The translations under genes and the position numbers were made by a program. Under the pieces are notes generated by a model. It was given only the letters and a program-made list of their open reading frames with translations. It searched no databases and was not told where the DNA came from. From Devosia nitrariae (GTDB lineage Bacteria > Pseudomonadota > Alphaproteobacteria > Rhizobiales > Devosiaceae), in contig NZ_BSNS01000015.1 in assembly GCF_030160115.1 (NCBI RefSeq), positions 62,001-126,000 of the forward strand: 64,000 nucleotides of DNA, in the 5' to 3' direction. Positions 26,897-35,138 of this stretch are shown in pieces (within the stretch, counting starts at the first letter, position 1; each line of letters starts with the position of its first letter).

Positions 26897-27115
26897 TTCC
26901 GGTCCCCCATGCGGCCTGCTGCCGCAATGCACGCCTTGGCCGCCAGGATGCGCCGGGGAGACGGAAAATGGCCATAGCCCATGGATAGTCGTGCCCGAAG
27001 GTGGAGGGGTCCGGCAAGCTTAGCAGGTCACCGGGCGCGGTCCAGCAGCAATCCTTCAGCGCCCGTTAAGGATACTCGGCTAGTGATAGGTCAAAAGCAC
27101 CGCGTCTGCAAAGTC

Positions 27116-27700
27116 ATGTCAAAAGCAAAAGTTCCGGCACCGCACGCGGGCCCTGCCGGTCGTCCGGCGGGGCCCCTGGCGTGCCTCCTCGCCGTGTTCT
27201 GCCTGCTAGCGGCGATGGTTGCGCCCGTCCTTGCCCAGGACAACCCCAGTGGTCTGCCGCTGCCGCGCTTCGCCACCACGCGCTCGACGCCCATCAACGT
27301 GCGCGTCGGCCCGGGCACGCGCTACGATATCTCCTGGATTTACGTCAAGGAGGGCGTGCCGGTCGAAATCATCCAGGAATTCGATACCTGGCGACGCATT
27401 CGCGACGTCGATGGCTCGGAGGGTTGGGTGCACCAGAACCTGCTTTCGGGCGACCGCGCCGCCTACATTGCCCCGTGGGATGCGACAATCGAGGTGCCGC
27501 TGCTGCCTGACAGGAACGAGGAAGCGTCAGCCCGGGCAATCCTCGCATCCGGCTTTCGCGTCGACCTTTCCGAGTGCGACGGGTCCTGGTGCGAGGTGAG
27601 CGCAACCCATAGACCCGAGGGCGAGCGCGCCGCGACCTATCATGGCTACGTGCGCCAGGATCAGCTTTGGGGCGTCTACCGGACCGAAGTGTTCGACTGA
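27116..27700 (+). CDS. Secreted SH3-domain protein
   Basis: 194 residues from ATG 27116, an in-frame choice supported by the signal peptide (PLACLLAVFCLLAAMVAPVLAQ). The mature protein contains two bacterial SH3 units: INVRVGPGTRYDISWIYVKEGVPVEIIQEFDTWRRIRDVDGSEGWVHQNLL (about 60-110) and a second around GFRVDLSECDGSWCEVSA...GYVRQDQLWGVY. This is the SH3-domain protein common in Rhizobiales, thought to bind the cell wall. Two Cys in the second unit may pair. It is divergent from the dehydrogenase gene and convergent with the fhuF remnant. Confidence 0.85.
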   Translation: MSKAKVPAPHAGPAGRPAGPLACLLAVFCLLAAMVAPVLAQDNPSGLPLPRFATTRSTPINVRVGPGTRYDISWIYVKEGVPVEIIQEFDTWRRIRDVDGSEGWVHQNLLSGDRAAYIAPWDATIEVPLLPDRNEEASARAILASGFRVDLSECDGSWCEVSATHRPEGERAATYHGYVRQDQLWGVYRTEVFD

Positions 27701-27715
27701 GGGGCCCAACCTCGC

Positions 27716-28556
27716 TCAATCGGCCCGCATCAGCGCCTCGGTTTCCGCCCGTTGGTGCTTGAGGCGCAGGTCGTCGGGCTGTTTGGGACAGGAGGCGCAA
27801 TAGACGCGCGGCTCGATGAGATAGTCGAGGCAGCAGCCCTTGCGAGCGATGATCAGCGCCTCACACCCGTCGGCGAGCATGATGGAATCGAGAGCGCCCT
27901 GTCCTGTCAGATCCATGGCTGCCAGCCATCGCTCGCACCAGCCGTGCAGCGTTGCCGACGCAAGCTCCGGGCGCTTGCGCTGGGCGAAGGTCACGAGCCC
28001 CAGCATGCGGTCGGCGAGGAGCCGCAGCGCCGGAACGCGCTTCAGCCTGGCGATGGCGTTGATTTCGAGGAGAAGATCGTCGGCCAGTGACCGCAGTTGC
28101 GCTCCGGCCTGCGCGATCATCTCGTTCTCGCTGAGGCCTGCTATCGGATAGCCCGCGATGCGATAACCGTCGGCATGGATACCGGCGCAGTGCTGGCTCA
28201 TCGTCGAAAGATCGGCAAGCACGCCGCCAAAATGCACACCAACGAAAGCGAGATAGGCCGGCTGCCAGAGGAGGTTCGTCCGCCCAGAGCGGCGCCCCGG
28301 CCTCGGGATATTGCCGCGCCAGTGCCTCATGCAATGCGTGCAGCACTGCCCGATTGTCGGTTCCCGGCGCATACCAGCCGGCTGGCGATTCGCCGACCTC
28401 GCCCTCTAGAAAGCCCGTCACCCGCCGCGCCAGTCCGATCAGGTCCTGGGGCGGCCCAACGGCAGGGCTCGTCTCGTGAAAGGGGAGTTGCGCGGTCAAA
28501 TCGGTGCTGGTGCCAGAACTTGATAAGCTGATACTGGCGCTCAGCTTCAAATGCAA
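27716..28556 (-). pseudogene. fhuF: Siderophore-iron reductase FhuF, frameshifted
   Basis: Two minus-strand frames together make one FhuF-like protein. The first frame (28556 to about 28270) carries the N-terminal part ending ALARQYPEAGAPLWADEP. The second (from about 28280 to 27716) continues with NLLWQPAYLAFVGVHFG and ends with the [2Fe-2S] signature KGCCLDYLIEPRVYCASCPKQP (CC-x10-C-x2-C). The switch of one base is near 28265-28282. No slippery heptamer is seen there. FhuF reduces ferric iron in hydroxamate siderophores in the cytosol. Either the gene is broken or the assembly has an indel. No receptor or siderophore ABC genes are adjacent. Confidence 0.75.
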
Positions 28557-28604
28557 CCCGCGTCGACTGCCGCTGGGCCATTGACCCGGCGGCCATTGTT
28601 TGGC

Positions 28605-28709
28605 CAGGGCGTTTTCAGCAAAGTGGATACCACTTTTGCGGTTCGAAAACGCGAGAATTCAACGATTTGGAGCTCCCGTTCCGGTCCAATCGGAACGGGA
28701 AGAGCTCTA
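28605..28709. repeat. Double-hairpin intergenic repeat, type II
   Basis: GCGTTTTC...GAAAACGC (with inner AAAGTGG/CCACTTT), then GAGCTCCCGTTCCG...CGGAACGGGAAGAGCTC, ending CTAG. On the minus strand the terminal TAG (28707-28709) is the stop codon of the aquaporin gene. Confidence 0.85.
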
Positions 28710-29372
28710 GGCCGTGGCCACCTTGAGCACCCTGAGACGGAAGAGCAGGGCGCCCAGCACTGCGCCAACCGCGGGCGCGACGATGAAGAGCCAGAGCTGG
28801 ACGAGCGCCTGGCCGCCTGCCAGAACCGCCGGCCCGAAGCTGCGTGCCGGATTGACCGAGACGCCCGTGACCTGGATGCCGACGAGGTGGATGGCCGCCA
28901 GGGTCAGCCCGATGGCGAGCCCGGCGAATCCCGGTGCCGAGCCTTGCCCCGTCGCCCCGAGGATGACGATGACGAAGATCGCGGTAAAGACGATCTCGAA
29001 GATCAGGGCTGCGACCAGCGAGTATTCTCCGAGGTACCCCGGCCCCCATCCGTTCTGCCCGAGATTGGCGTTGCTGCCGACGATCGCCAGCAGGATCAGC
29101 GCGCCGACGAGTGCCCCGGCGAACTGGGCGATCCAGTACATGACCATCTCATTGGCGCTCATCCGCCCGTCGATGAAGGCTGCGAGGCTTACCGCCGGAT
29201 TGACGTGGCACCCGGAGATCGGGCCGATTCCGTAGGCCATCGCGACGATTGCGAGGCCGAAAGCCACCGCGATGCCGACCTGACCGATATGGTCGCCGCC
29301 GAGCACAGCCGCGCCGCACCCCACGAGCACAAGCACCGCCGTGCCGATGAATTCCGCTGCAAGTTTGTTCAT
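28707..29372 (-). CDS. aqpZ: Aquaporin Z (water channel)
   Basis: 221-residue MIP-family channel with six helices and two half-helices. The first NPA motif is at N58-P59-A60 (GCHVNPAVSLAAF) and the second at N174-P175-A176 (GVSVNPARSFGPAV). R177 and H162 (AAIHLVG) match the narrow aromatic/Arg filter of water-specific AqpZ rather than glycerol channels. It starts MNKLAAEFIGTAVLVLVGCG, the usual AqpZ N-terminus. Its stop codon lies in a repeat. It probably works in osmotic adjustment at the inner membrane. Confidence 0.93.
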   Translation of the reverse strand: MNKLAAEFIGTAVLVLVGCGAAVLGGDHIGQVGIAVAFGLAIVAMAYGIGPISGCHVNPAVSLAAFIDGRMSANEMVMYWIAQFAGALVGALILLAIVGSNANLGQNGWGPGYLGEYSLVAALIFEIVFTAIFVIVILGATGQGSAPGFAGLAIGLTLAAIHLVGIQVTGVSVNPARSFGPAVLAGGQALVQLWLFIVAPAVGAVLGALLFRLRVLKVATA

Positions 29373-29574
29373 GGCAATTCGTCCCCAAGCAAGCTTCCCA
29401 AGACCCCTCCGAGCGAATCAGAAGGCACACAGAAGACGTTCTTCCTGCACAAACCGCTGTGCAAGAACGAAAATACAAGAAGATGATCGCGCGGTGGATA
29501 AGCCGTCGCGCGACGCCCGGCATGCGCTCCGCATCGCCGGCTGTTGCGGCTCACCGGCCAGTCGCGAAAGCCGC

Positions 29575-29614
29575 TTGACATGCTGTCGTAGTGTGCTACC
29601 AATATAGCACACTA
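29575..29614 (+). promoter_or_regulatory. GntR operon promoter and operator
   Basis: TTGACA (29575-29580) followed by a perfect inverted repeat TAGTGTGCTA-CCAATA-TAGCACACTA (29589-29614), whose last base is the A of the ATG at 29614. The -10 must lie within the repeat (near CAATAT), so a bound dimer would block it. Transcription would start within a few bases of the ATG. Confidence 0.65.
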
Positions 29615-30009
29615 TGCAGGCAGTACACATGGACGACTTCCACACAGGCCAGCCGATCTTCGTTCAGATCCGTCAGCGACTGATCGAGATGATTCTGCAG
29701 CGCGCTGTGGCCGAGGGCGAGGCCCTTCCATCCGTGCGGCAGATCTCGGCCGACCTGTCGGTCAACCCGTTGACTGTCACCAAGGCCTTCGAGGCGCTGG
29801 TCGATATCGGCGTCGTCGAAAAGCGAAGGGGGTTGGGGATGTTCGTCAAGCAGGGCGCTCGCGCGCTGTTGATGGCGCACGAGCGCGAGAAGTTCTTGAA
29901 CGAGGAGTGGCCGCGCATAGCAGCGCAGATCACCGCCCTCGAGCTTGATGTCGAAAAGCTGTTGTCGAAGGCCGAAAGGCCCGAGAGCAAGGGGTCCGAA
30001 AATGAATAA
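29614..30009 (+). CDS. GntR-family regulator, YtrA subfamily
   Basis: 131 residues. The N-terminal winged helix-turn-helix is typical (GQPIFVQIRQRLIEMILQRAVAEGEALPSVRQISADLSVNPLTVTKAFEALVDIGVVEKRRGLGMFV), with a short C-terminal dimerisation tail of two helices, the YtrA layout. Such regulators repress their own ABC transporter operon. The ABC ATPase start overlaps this gene by 8 bp, which supports that. Start: ATG at 29614 overlaps the operator; an in-frame ATG at 29629 (MDDFHTG) is an alternative with a poor Shine-Dalgarno. The first would give a nearly leaderless mRNA. Confidence 0.88.
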   Translation: MQAVHMDDFHTGQPIFVQIRQRLIEMILQRAVAEGEALPSVRQISADLSVNPLTVTKAFEALVDIGVVEKRRGLGMFVKQGARALLMAHEREKFLNEEWPRIAAQITALELDVEKLLSKAERPESKGSENE

Positions 30010-30886
30010 CGCTGAAATCATCATCTCCGCGCAGGGACTGCGCAAGAGCTTTGGTCGCAAGGAAGTCCTGCACGGGCTCGACTTCGAGGTGCCCGCCGGG
30101 CGCATCTACGGGCTGGTCGGTCACAACGGGGCAGGCAAGACCACGACGCTCAACGCCGTGCTCGGCCTCACCAACTGCGAAGGCACCATCCGCGTCCTTG
30201 GCGAGGATCCTTTTGCCAGGCGTGCCCAACTGATGGAGAACGTCGCCTTCATCTCGGACGTGGCCAGCCTGCCGCGGTTCCTGAGGGTCCGCGAGCTTTT
30301 CGCGCTTCTGAGCAATATCCACCCGAACTTTTCCCAGGAGAAGGCCCGTTCCTTCCTCGAGGGCACCGACATCCGGATGGATGCCAAGATCAAGCACCTC
30401 TCAAAGGGCATGATTGCGCAACTGCACCTGGCAGTCGTCATGGCGATCGATGCCAAGCTCCTCGTTCTCGACGAGCCGACGCTCGGCCTCGACATCTCCT
30501 ACCGCAAGCGCTTCTACCGTCGCTTGCTCGAGGACTACATGACCGAGGAGCGCACGCTCCTCATCACCACCCACCAGGTTGACGAGATCGAGTTCATGCT
30601 CTCCGACATCATGTTCATGCGCGATGGCGAGATCATCCTCCACATGCAGATGGAATCGGTGAACGAGAAGTTCAGCCAGCTCGTCGTCACCGATCAGGTC
30701 AAGGTCGCCAGCGCCCGCTCGCTGGGGCCGGTCTACGAGGAGACCCGCTTCGGCCAGACGGTGATGATCTTCGACGGGGCCGATCGTGGCGAGCTCGAGA
30801 AGCTCGGGCAGGTCTCGACCCCGAGCATCTCCGATCTCTTCGTCGCGCTCATGCAGCGCCCGACCGCCAATCCGAGTGCCGCGTGA
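30002..30886 (+). CDS. ABC transporter ATP-binding protein (YtrB-like)
   Basis: 294-residue ATPase starting at ATG 30002, inside the end of the regulator gene. It has Walker A GHNGAGKTTT, a signature that is degenerate (HLSKGMIAQLHLA in place of LSGGQ), Walker B LLVLDEPTLGLDIS and H-loop ITTHQVDEIE. The C-terminal domain after residue 215 is of the YtrB/CcmA type. It works with the membrane protein encoded next, with which its stop overlaps by 4 bp (ATGA). The exported substrate is unknown; YtrA-type systems in Firmicutes respond to cell-wall-active compounds. Confidence 0.88.
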   Translation: MNNAEIIISAQGLRKSFGRKEVLHGLDFEVPAGRIYGLVGHNGAGKTTTLNAVLGLTNCEGTIRVLGEDPFARRAQLMENVAFISDVASLPRFLRVRELFALLSNIHPNFSQEKARSFLEGTDIRMDAKIKHLSKGMIAQLHLAVVMAIDAKLLVLDEPTLGLDISYRKRFYRRLLEDYMTEERTLLITTHQVDEIEFMLSDIMFMRDGEIILHMQMESVNEKFSQLVVTDQVKVASARSLGPVYEETRFGQTVMIFDGADRGELEKLGQVSTPSISDLFVALMQRPTANPSAA

Positions 30887-31776
30887 TGAAAGCCTTCTTC
30901 GCCCTCGTCCACCGCGAACTCCTCGAACACCGCGGCGCCTTCCTCGTGGCGCCGCTCGCGCTCATTGGCATTCTCTTTACCATGATCGTGCTGGCCTATG
31001 TCTCGGGCCGGCTCAACTTCGAGCTTGCCGCCATGGTCAACCCCCCGGCGCTGCGCGTCTTCGAGGTCGGGTTCCTCGGCTTTGCCGTCGCCTGGTGGCT
31101 CTACCTGCTTGGCGTTCTGTTCTTCTATTGCGCCGACGGCTTCTCGGCCGACAAGCGCAACAACTCCATGCTCTTCTGGAAGTCCATGCCCCAGTCGGAC
31201 TTCAAGATACTCCTGGCCAAGTTCGGCGCTGCTACGGCGCTCTTTCCGGGCCTCATCTACGCGGCCGCGCTCGTATGCGGGGTGATCGTCTATGTCCTGA
31301 CCCTCATTATGGTCTCGGTAGGCGGCGAGGACATGGGCACCTTCATCCTCGGGGCCGTGCGCGCTTATCTCTCCATCGCAGGCGGCATCCTCGTGGCGCT
31401 CGCCGCCTCGATCCTGTGGTTCGCGCCGTTCTTTGCCTGGGTCGGCGCGCTTTCCACGATCGTCGGGCGCTGGAGTGTGCCGCTCTCGATCCTCGTACCT
31501 CTCCTGGCCGCAGGCATCGAGAACATGTATGTGAGCGGTCCCGCGCCGGAGGGCGGCTGGATCTGGAGCTATCTGTCGTACCGGGTCGATTTCCCCATTA
31601 ACGAGGAAGGTTATCTGCGGTCCTGGTTCATGAGCGGCGAGCGGTTCGACGTCTACCAGTTCACTCTCGATCTCGTCGGCCGCACGGACTGGATGCAGGT
31701 TGTCCTCGGCCTCGCCTTCGCACTCGTCGCTATCTTCGCGGCCAGCGAATACCGCCGCCGGACTATCGATAACTAG
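30883..31776 (+). CDS. ABC transporter permease of the GntR operon
   Basis: 297-residue integral membrane protein with about six helices, starting MKAFFALVHRELLEHRGAFLVAPLALIGILFTMIV. The short charged loop ADKRNNSMLFWKSMPQSDFKILLAKF is the coupling-helix segment typical of ABC-2 permeases. A larger extracytoplasmic loop lies between the last two helices (about 210-265). The start overlaps the ATPase stop, so the subunits are translationally coupled. Its own TAG stop is the first triplet of a type II repeat. Substrate unknown. Confidence 0.83.
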   Translation: MMKAFFALVHRELLEHRGAFLVAPLALIGILFTMIVLAYVSGRLNFELAAMVNPPALRVFEVGFLGFAVAWWLYLLGVLFFYCADGFSADKRNNSMLFWKSMPQSDFKILLAKFGAATALFPGLIYAAALVCGVIVYVLTLIMVSVGGEDMGTFILGAVRAYLSIAGGILVALAASILWFAPFFAWVGALSTIVGRWSVPLSILVPLLAAGIENMYVSGPAPEGGWIWSYLSYRVDFPINEEGYLRSWFMSGERFDVYQFTLDLVGRTDWMQVVLGLAFALVAIFAASEYRRRTIDN

Positions 31777-31880
31777 AGCGTTTTCAGCAAAAGTGGACAC
31801 CACTTTTGCGGTTCGAAAACGCGCCGGTTCAAGGACTTAGAGCTCACGTTCCGATCCAATCGGAACGTGAAAAGCTCTAG
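31774..31880. repeat. Double-hairpin intergenic repeat, type II (best-formed copy)
   Basis: TAGAGCGTTTTC...GAAAACGC with inner CAAAAGTGG/CCACTTTTG, a short linker, then TAGAGCTCACGTTCCGAT paired with ATCGGAACGTG, ending AGCTCTAG. The first TAG is the permease stop codon. TAGAGC/GCTCTA ends are complete on both sides. Confidence 0.9.
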
Positions 31881-31934
31881 AGGCTGGCTGCCTCCCCTCG
31901 AAAGGGAGGGAGCGCTCGGCGTCGGAGCACGTCG

Positions 31935-33242
31935 TCACACCTTGACGGCGTGCTCCACTCGCCCCTCCTCCCCGAAAATCCTGAGGTAGCGCGCGATTTC
32001 GGCCGGCTCGCCCGTTGCCTTGGCCGGGTTGTCCGAAAGCTTGACCGCAGGGCGTCCATTGGCTTCGGAAACCTTGATGACGATGGAGATGGGGTCGAGC
32101 CCGGGGTTGGGCTCGGGTGCGCACCCTTCGAAGTCGTTGGTCAAATTCGTGCCCCAGCCGAAGGCCATGCGCACGCGGCCGCTGAAATGCAGGTACGCGT
32201 CCTCGATCATGTCGACGTCGAGTCCGTCCGAGAAGATCAGAAGCTTTTCGCGCGGGTCTCGCCCGCGTTCCTTCCAGAAGCGGATGATGCGCTCGCCCCC
32301 TTCGATCGCCGGAGCGCTGTCCGGCCTGAAGCCGGTCCAGTCCGCCACCCAGTCCGGCGCATCCCTGAGGAACGCGTCCGTGCCGAAGGAATCGGGCAGA
32401 ACGATCAGGAGATTGCCGCCATAGTAGCTGCGCCAGTCCTGCAGCACCCGGTAGGGAGCCTCGCGCAGTTCCTCCTCCGATCGGGCCAGCGCCGCCAGCA
32501 CCATGGGCAACTCGTGCGCGTTGGTGCCGAGCGCCTCGAGGTCGGTGTCCATGGCGAGCTTGACATTGGAGGTGCCGGTGAGGTTCTCCCCGATCCCCTC
32601 CTTGAGGGCCTCAACGCACCAGCGCTGCCAGAGGAAGGAATGCCGCCGGCGCGTGCCGAAGTCGGAGATCTTGATATCCGGCAGGTGCGCGAGCCGTTCG
32701 ACCTTCTCCCACATCTTGGCCTTTGCCCGCGCATAGAGCACGTCGAGGGTGAACGGCCCGTAGGCCTTCATGGCTGCGCGCGAGCGCAATTCGTTGATGA
32801 TGGCAAGGGCCGGAATTTCCCACATGGTGGTTTCCACCCACTTGCCGGGGAACTCGAGGAGGAACTGTCCGTCGCGTTTTTCCAGCCGGTATTCGGGTAG
32901 CTGGAAGTCCTCCAGCCAGCGCAGGAATGCTGGCGAAAAGATGCGCTTGCTGCCGTAAAAGCTGTTGCCCGCCAGCCAGATCATCTCTTTCTTGGTGAAG
33001 CGCACGGTCCTGGCATGGTCGAGTTGGGCGCGCAGTTCCTCGATGTCGATTTCCTCGGCGAGCTTCACCGACCGCGTGCGGTTGATGAGCGAGAAGGTCG
33101 CATCGACGTCGCGGTAAAGCCCCCAGATCATCTGCAGCATCAGGAGCTTGTAGAAGTCCGTATCCAGAAGCGAGCGGACGATTGGGTCGAGCTTGAAGGT
33201 GTGGTTGTAGACCCGCCGTGCGATGTCGGTATAGGTGGCCAT
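31935..33242 (-). CDS. pncB: Nicotinate phosphoribosyltransferase
   Basis: 435-residue enzyme of NAD salvage (nicotinate plus PRPP to nicotinate mononucleotide, ATP-stimulated). Family blocks are present: [22 protein letters not shown] at the N-terminus, [39 protein letters not shown], the catalytic His region within it, [16 protein letters not shown] and the phosphate-binding [12 protein letters not shown]. It starts at the ATG complementary to 33240-33242 ([16 protein letters not shown]). It is a single-gene unit, divergent from the acetyltransferase gene. Confidence 0.95.
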   Translation of the reverse strand: MATYTDIARRVYNHTFKLDPIVRSLLDTDFYKLLMLQMIWGLYRDVDATFSLINRTRSVKLAEEIDIEELRAQLDHARTVRFTKKEMIWLAGNSFYGSKRIFSPAFLRWLEDFQLPEYRLEKRDGQFLLEFPGKWVETTMWEIPALAIINELRSRAAMKAYGPFTLDVLYARAKAKMWEKVERLAHLPDIKISDFGTRRRHSFLWQRWCVEALKEGIGENLTGTSNVKLAMDTDLEALGTNAHELPMVLAALARSEEELREAPYRVLQDWRSYYGGNLLIVLPDSFGTDAFLRDAPDWVADWTGFRPDSAPAIEGGERIIRFWKERGRDPREKLLIFSDGLDVDMIEDAYLHFSGRVRMAFGWGTNLTNDFEGCAPEPNPGLDPISIVIKVSEANGRPAVKLSDNPAKATGEPAEIARYLRIFGEEGRVEHAVKV

Positions 33243-33358
33243 CGGAGGAACTCTTTATTGCCAGCAGCGCTTGTTAGCGCGCCGATGGAGGAATTGCTAG
33301 GCGGCGGGGAACCACGCCTGCCGTCGGTGGTTGACCGCCGGTCATCAGGAGAGCCGCA

Positions 33359-33910
33359 GTGCAGCTCGATATCCGTCCGCTGACGCCTGACCTCTGGCCC
33401 GCCCTCGTCGATCTCTTCGGCGAACGCGGCGCCGTCAACGGCTGTTGGTGCATGTATGGCCGCATCGGCGCGGCCTATCACAAGCGCCCGCCGTCCGCCA
33501 ACAAGACCGATTTCCATAAAATCGTCGCCGACGGCCCTCCGCCCGGTCTCCTCGCCTTCGAGGGCGAGCTGCCCGTCGGCTGGTGCCAGGTGACCCCGCG
33601 CGATGCCGTTCCCTGGCTCGATCGGGTCTGGCGTTTGAAGCGCGTCGACGATCTGCCGGTCTGGTCGCTCTCCTGCCTTTATATCCGCATCGGCTACCGG
33701 CGAAGCCGCATCGCCACGCGTCTCATCGCGGCGGCCATCGACGCGGCCCGCGCCGCCGGCGCTCCGGCGCTCGAAGCCTACCCTCTCGACGGCCAGCTCT
33801 CTCCCAGCGCCACCGGCACCGGCTACGCCTCGACCTTCGCCCGGCTCGGGTTCAAGGAGATCGCAAGGCGGTCGCCCGAGCGGCCGATCATGCGGTATGC
33901 CCTGCCCTAG
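33359..33910 (+). CDS. GNAT-family acetyltransferase
   Basis: 183 residues from GTG 33359 behind AGGAGAGCCGCA. The GNAT core shows WSLSCLYIRIGYRRSRIATRLIAAAIDAARAAGAPALEAYPLD, where RRSRIATRL takes the place of the usual Q/R-x-x-G-x-G/A acetyl-CoA motif. The N-terminus has an odd Cys pair (GCWCMYGRIG), seen in a subgroup of uncharacterised bacterial GNATs. The substrate is unknown. The TAG stop is the first triplet of an inverted type II repeat. Confidence 0.82.
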   Translation: MQLDIRPLTPDLWPALVDLFGERGAVNGCWCMYGRIGAAYHKRPPSANKTDFHKIVADGPPPGLLAFEGELPVGWCQVTPRDAVPWLDRVWRLKRVDDLPVWSLSCLYIRIGYRRSRIATRLIAAAIDAARAAGAPALEAYPLDGQLSPSATGTGYASTFARLGFKEIARRSPERPIMRYALP

Positions 33911-34014
33911 AGCTCTTCCCGTTCCGATTGAATCGGAACGAAGCTCTCCAAATTGTTGGATCATCGCGTTTTCGAACAGCAAAGTGGTGTCCACTTTTGC
34001 TGAAAACGCTCTGG
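33908..34014. repeat. Double-hairpin intergenic repeat, type II, reverse orientation
   Basis: Inverted copy: TAGAGCTCTTCCCGTTCCGAT...ATCGGAACGAAGCTC first, then GCGTTTTCGAA...CAAAGTGG-TGT-CCACTTTTGCTGAAAACGC, ending TCTGG. The first TAG is the stop codon of the GNAT gene. Confidence 0.85.
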
Positions 34015-34075
34015 TTTCAGGGGAAGTACTCCCCGGCGGATTGATCGCGCAGCCAACCTGCCTTCCAATCGCGTC

Positions 34076-34654
34076 ATGGATCCGGATCGAACCCAGATAG
34101 ACGTGCGCCGGCCGTGGCAGGGGCAAGAATTGATCTTCCTTCTCGGCCCGGGCGGAGTGGGAAAGTCCACCCTCGGACGTGAGCTCGCAAAGCGTCTGAG
34201 TTGGCCGCATATCGACCTCGACCTGGAGTTCTGCGAGAGCTTCGGCGAGATCGGCGGATTCATCGGCACGCATGGCTATGAGCGCTACCGCGCCGAGAAC
34301 CTCGACCTCGCTTTCAGCCTGACCGCGTCGATCGATCGTCCAACGCTATTCGTGACCTCGTCGGGCTTCCTGGCCGCTCGAGCCGGAACGCGCGACTATG
34401 CGCAAGCCCGCCAGCTGGTCAGCACGGGCTATGGGCTGGTGCTGTTGCCTTCCCTCGACATCGAGATTGCCACACCACTGGTGGTCGCGCGGCAGTTGTC
34501 CCGCGGTTTTGGCCTGGAGCGTGCGACGGAAGACCGGAAATTCCGCGAGCGGTTCGACATCTACCGGCGGGAAGGTGACGTGCTGGTGGTATCGATGGAG
34601 CCGCCGGACCAGATCGCTTCAGCCGTTGAGCAGGCGATCCACCAGAAAACCTGA
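34076..34654 (+). CDS. Shikimate-kinase-like P-loop kinase
   Basis: 192 residues. It has a Walker A (LGPGGVGKSTLG), the shikimate-kinase-like substrate-side DLD (HIDLDLEF) and an R-A-E segment (YERYRAENLDL). The Gly-Gly-Gly shikimate-binding motif of true AroK is replaced by VTSSGFLA, and the lid region is unusual (ARQLSRGFGLERATEDRKFRERFDIY). A real AroK would be expected elsewhere, normally next to aroB. I read it as a small-molecule kinase of the shikimate/gluconate kinase class whose substrate is unknown. The start ATG 34076 is just after a repeat; no good Shine-Dalgarno is seen. Confidence 0.7.
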   Translation: MDPDRTQIDVRRPWQGQELIFLLGPGGVGKSTLGRELAKRLSWPHIDLDLEFCESFGEIGGFIGTHGYERYRAENLDLAFSLTASIDRPTLFVTSSGFLAARAGTRDYAQARQLVSTGYGLVLLPSLDIEIATPLVVARQLSRGFGLERATEDRKFRERFDIYRREGDVLVVSMEPPDQIASAVEQAIHQKT

Positions 34655-34769
34655 AGAGGTGCCTACGTCGCTGGCGCGACTACGGCGCGACAGCCTTCGC
34701 CAGTGCCTTCCGCAAACCTCGTGGCTGCCTCGAGGGCTTGCCGAGCCGAAGCTGCGCAGCAGCGAAGGC

Positions 34770-34845
34770 TGGTGGAGCCAAGCGGGATCGAACCGCTGAC
34801 CTCCTGCATGCCATGCAGGCGCTCTCCCAGCTGAGCTATGGCCCC
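34770..34845 (-). tRNA. tRNA-Ala (anticodon GGC)
   Basis: The minus strand folds as a cloverleaf of 76 nt with encoded CCA. Acceptor GGGGCCA pairs with TGGCTCC and contains the G3-U70 wobble that identifies alanine tRNAs. The D arm is GCTCAGCTGGGAGAGC, the anticodon stem CCTGC/GCAGG with loop ATGGCAT (anticodon GGC), and the T arm has GGTTCGATCC. Confidence 0.97.
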
Positions 34846-35032
34846 ATTTCCTTGGGAACGCTTGGCGGAGCAGGGCTCCCGTCCAAAGCGTGGCGCAACC
34901 TAGTGAAGGTTGAACCAAATCGCAAGAGCCAATTTCGGCTCTTTTTGCCCTCCGCCGGTCTGTGGAAAACCGGGCGGAAACGACTGACTTTAGGCACCTG
35001 AGAGGATGCGAGGACGGGTCAGGCCGAGGCGA

Positions 35033-35109
35033 AAACCGTGAACTTCGAGAACCGGAACGGAGCGTACCTGGAGGTACGAGAGCACCGGAAGCGCAGAAGT
35101 TCGCGGTTT
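35033..35109. repeat. Long imperfect inverted repeat between FYDLN gene and tRNA-Ala
   Basis: AACCGTGAACTTC...GAAGTTCGCGGTT form outer arms, with inner arms ACCGG/CCGG and GCGTACCT/GGTACG around a GGA centre. The 77-bp hairpin lies 30 bp downstream of the FYDLN gene and about 190 bp before the tRNA on the same strand. It lacks a T-run. The rest of the 34846-35138 gap shows no gene. Confidence 0.65.
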
Positions 35110-35138
35110 GCGCCCGGCATCACCCGCCCGCGCGCCTC

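Noticed and set aside
28265..28282. Programmed frameshift in fhuF
   Set aside because: No slippery heptamer or downstream stem was seen at the switch, and other fhuF genes are not known to use frameshifting. A mutation or read error is more likely.
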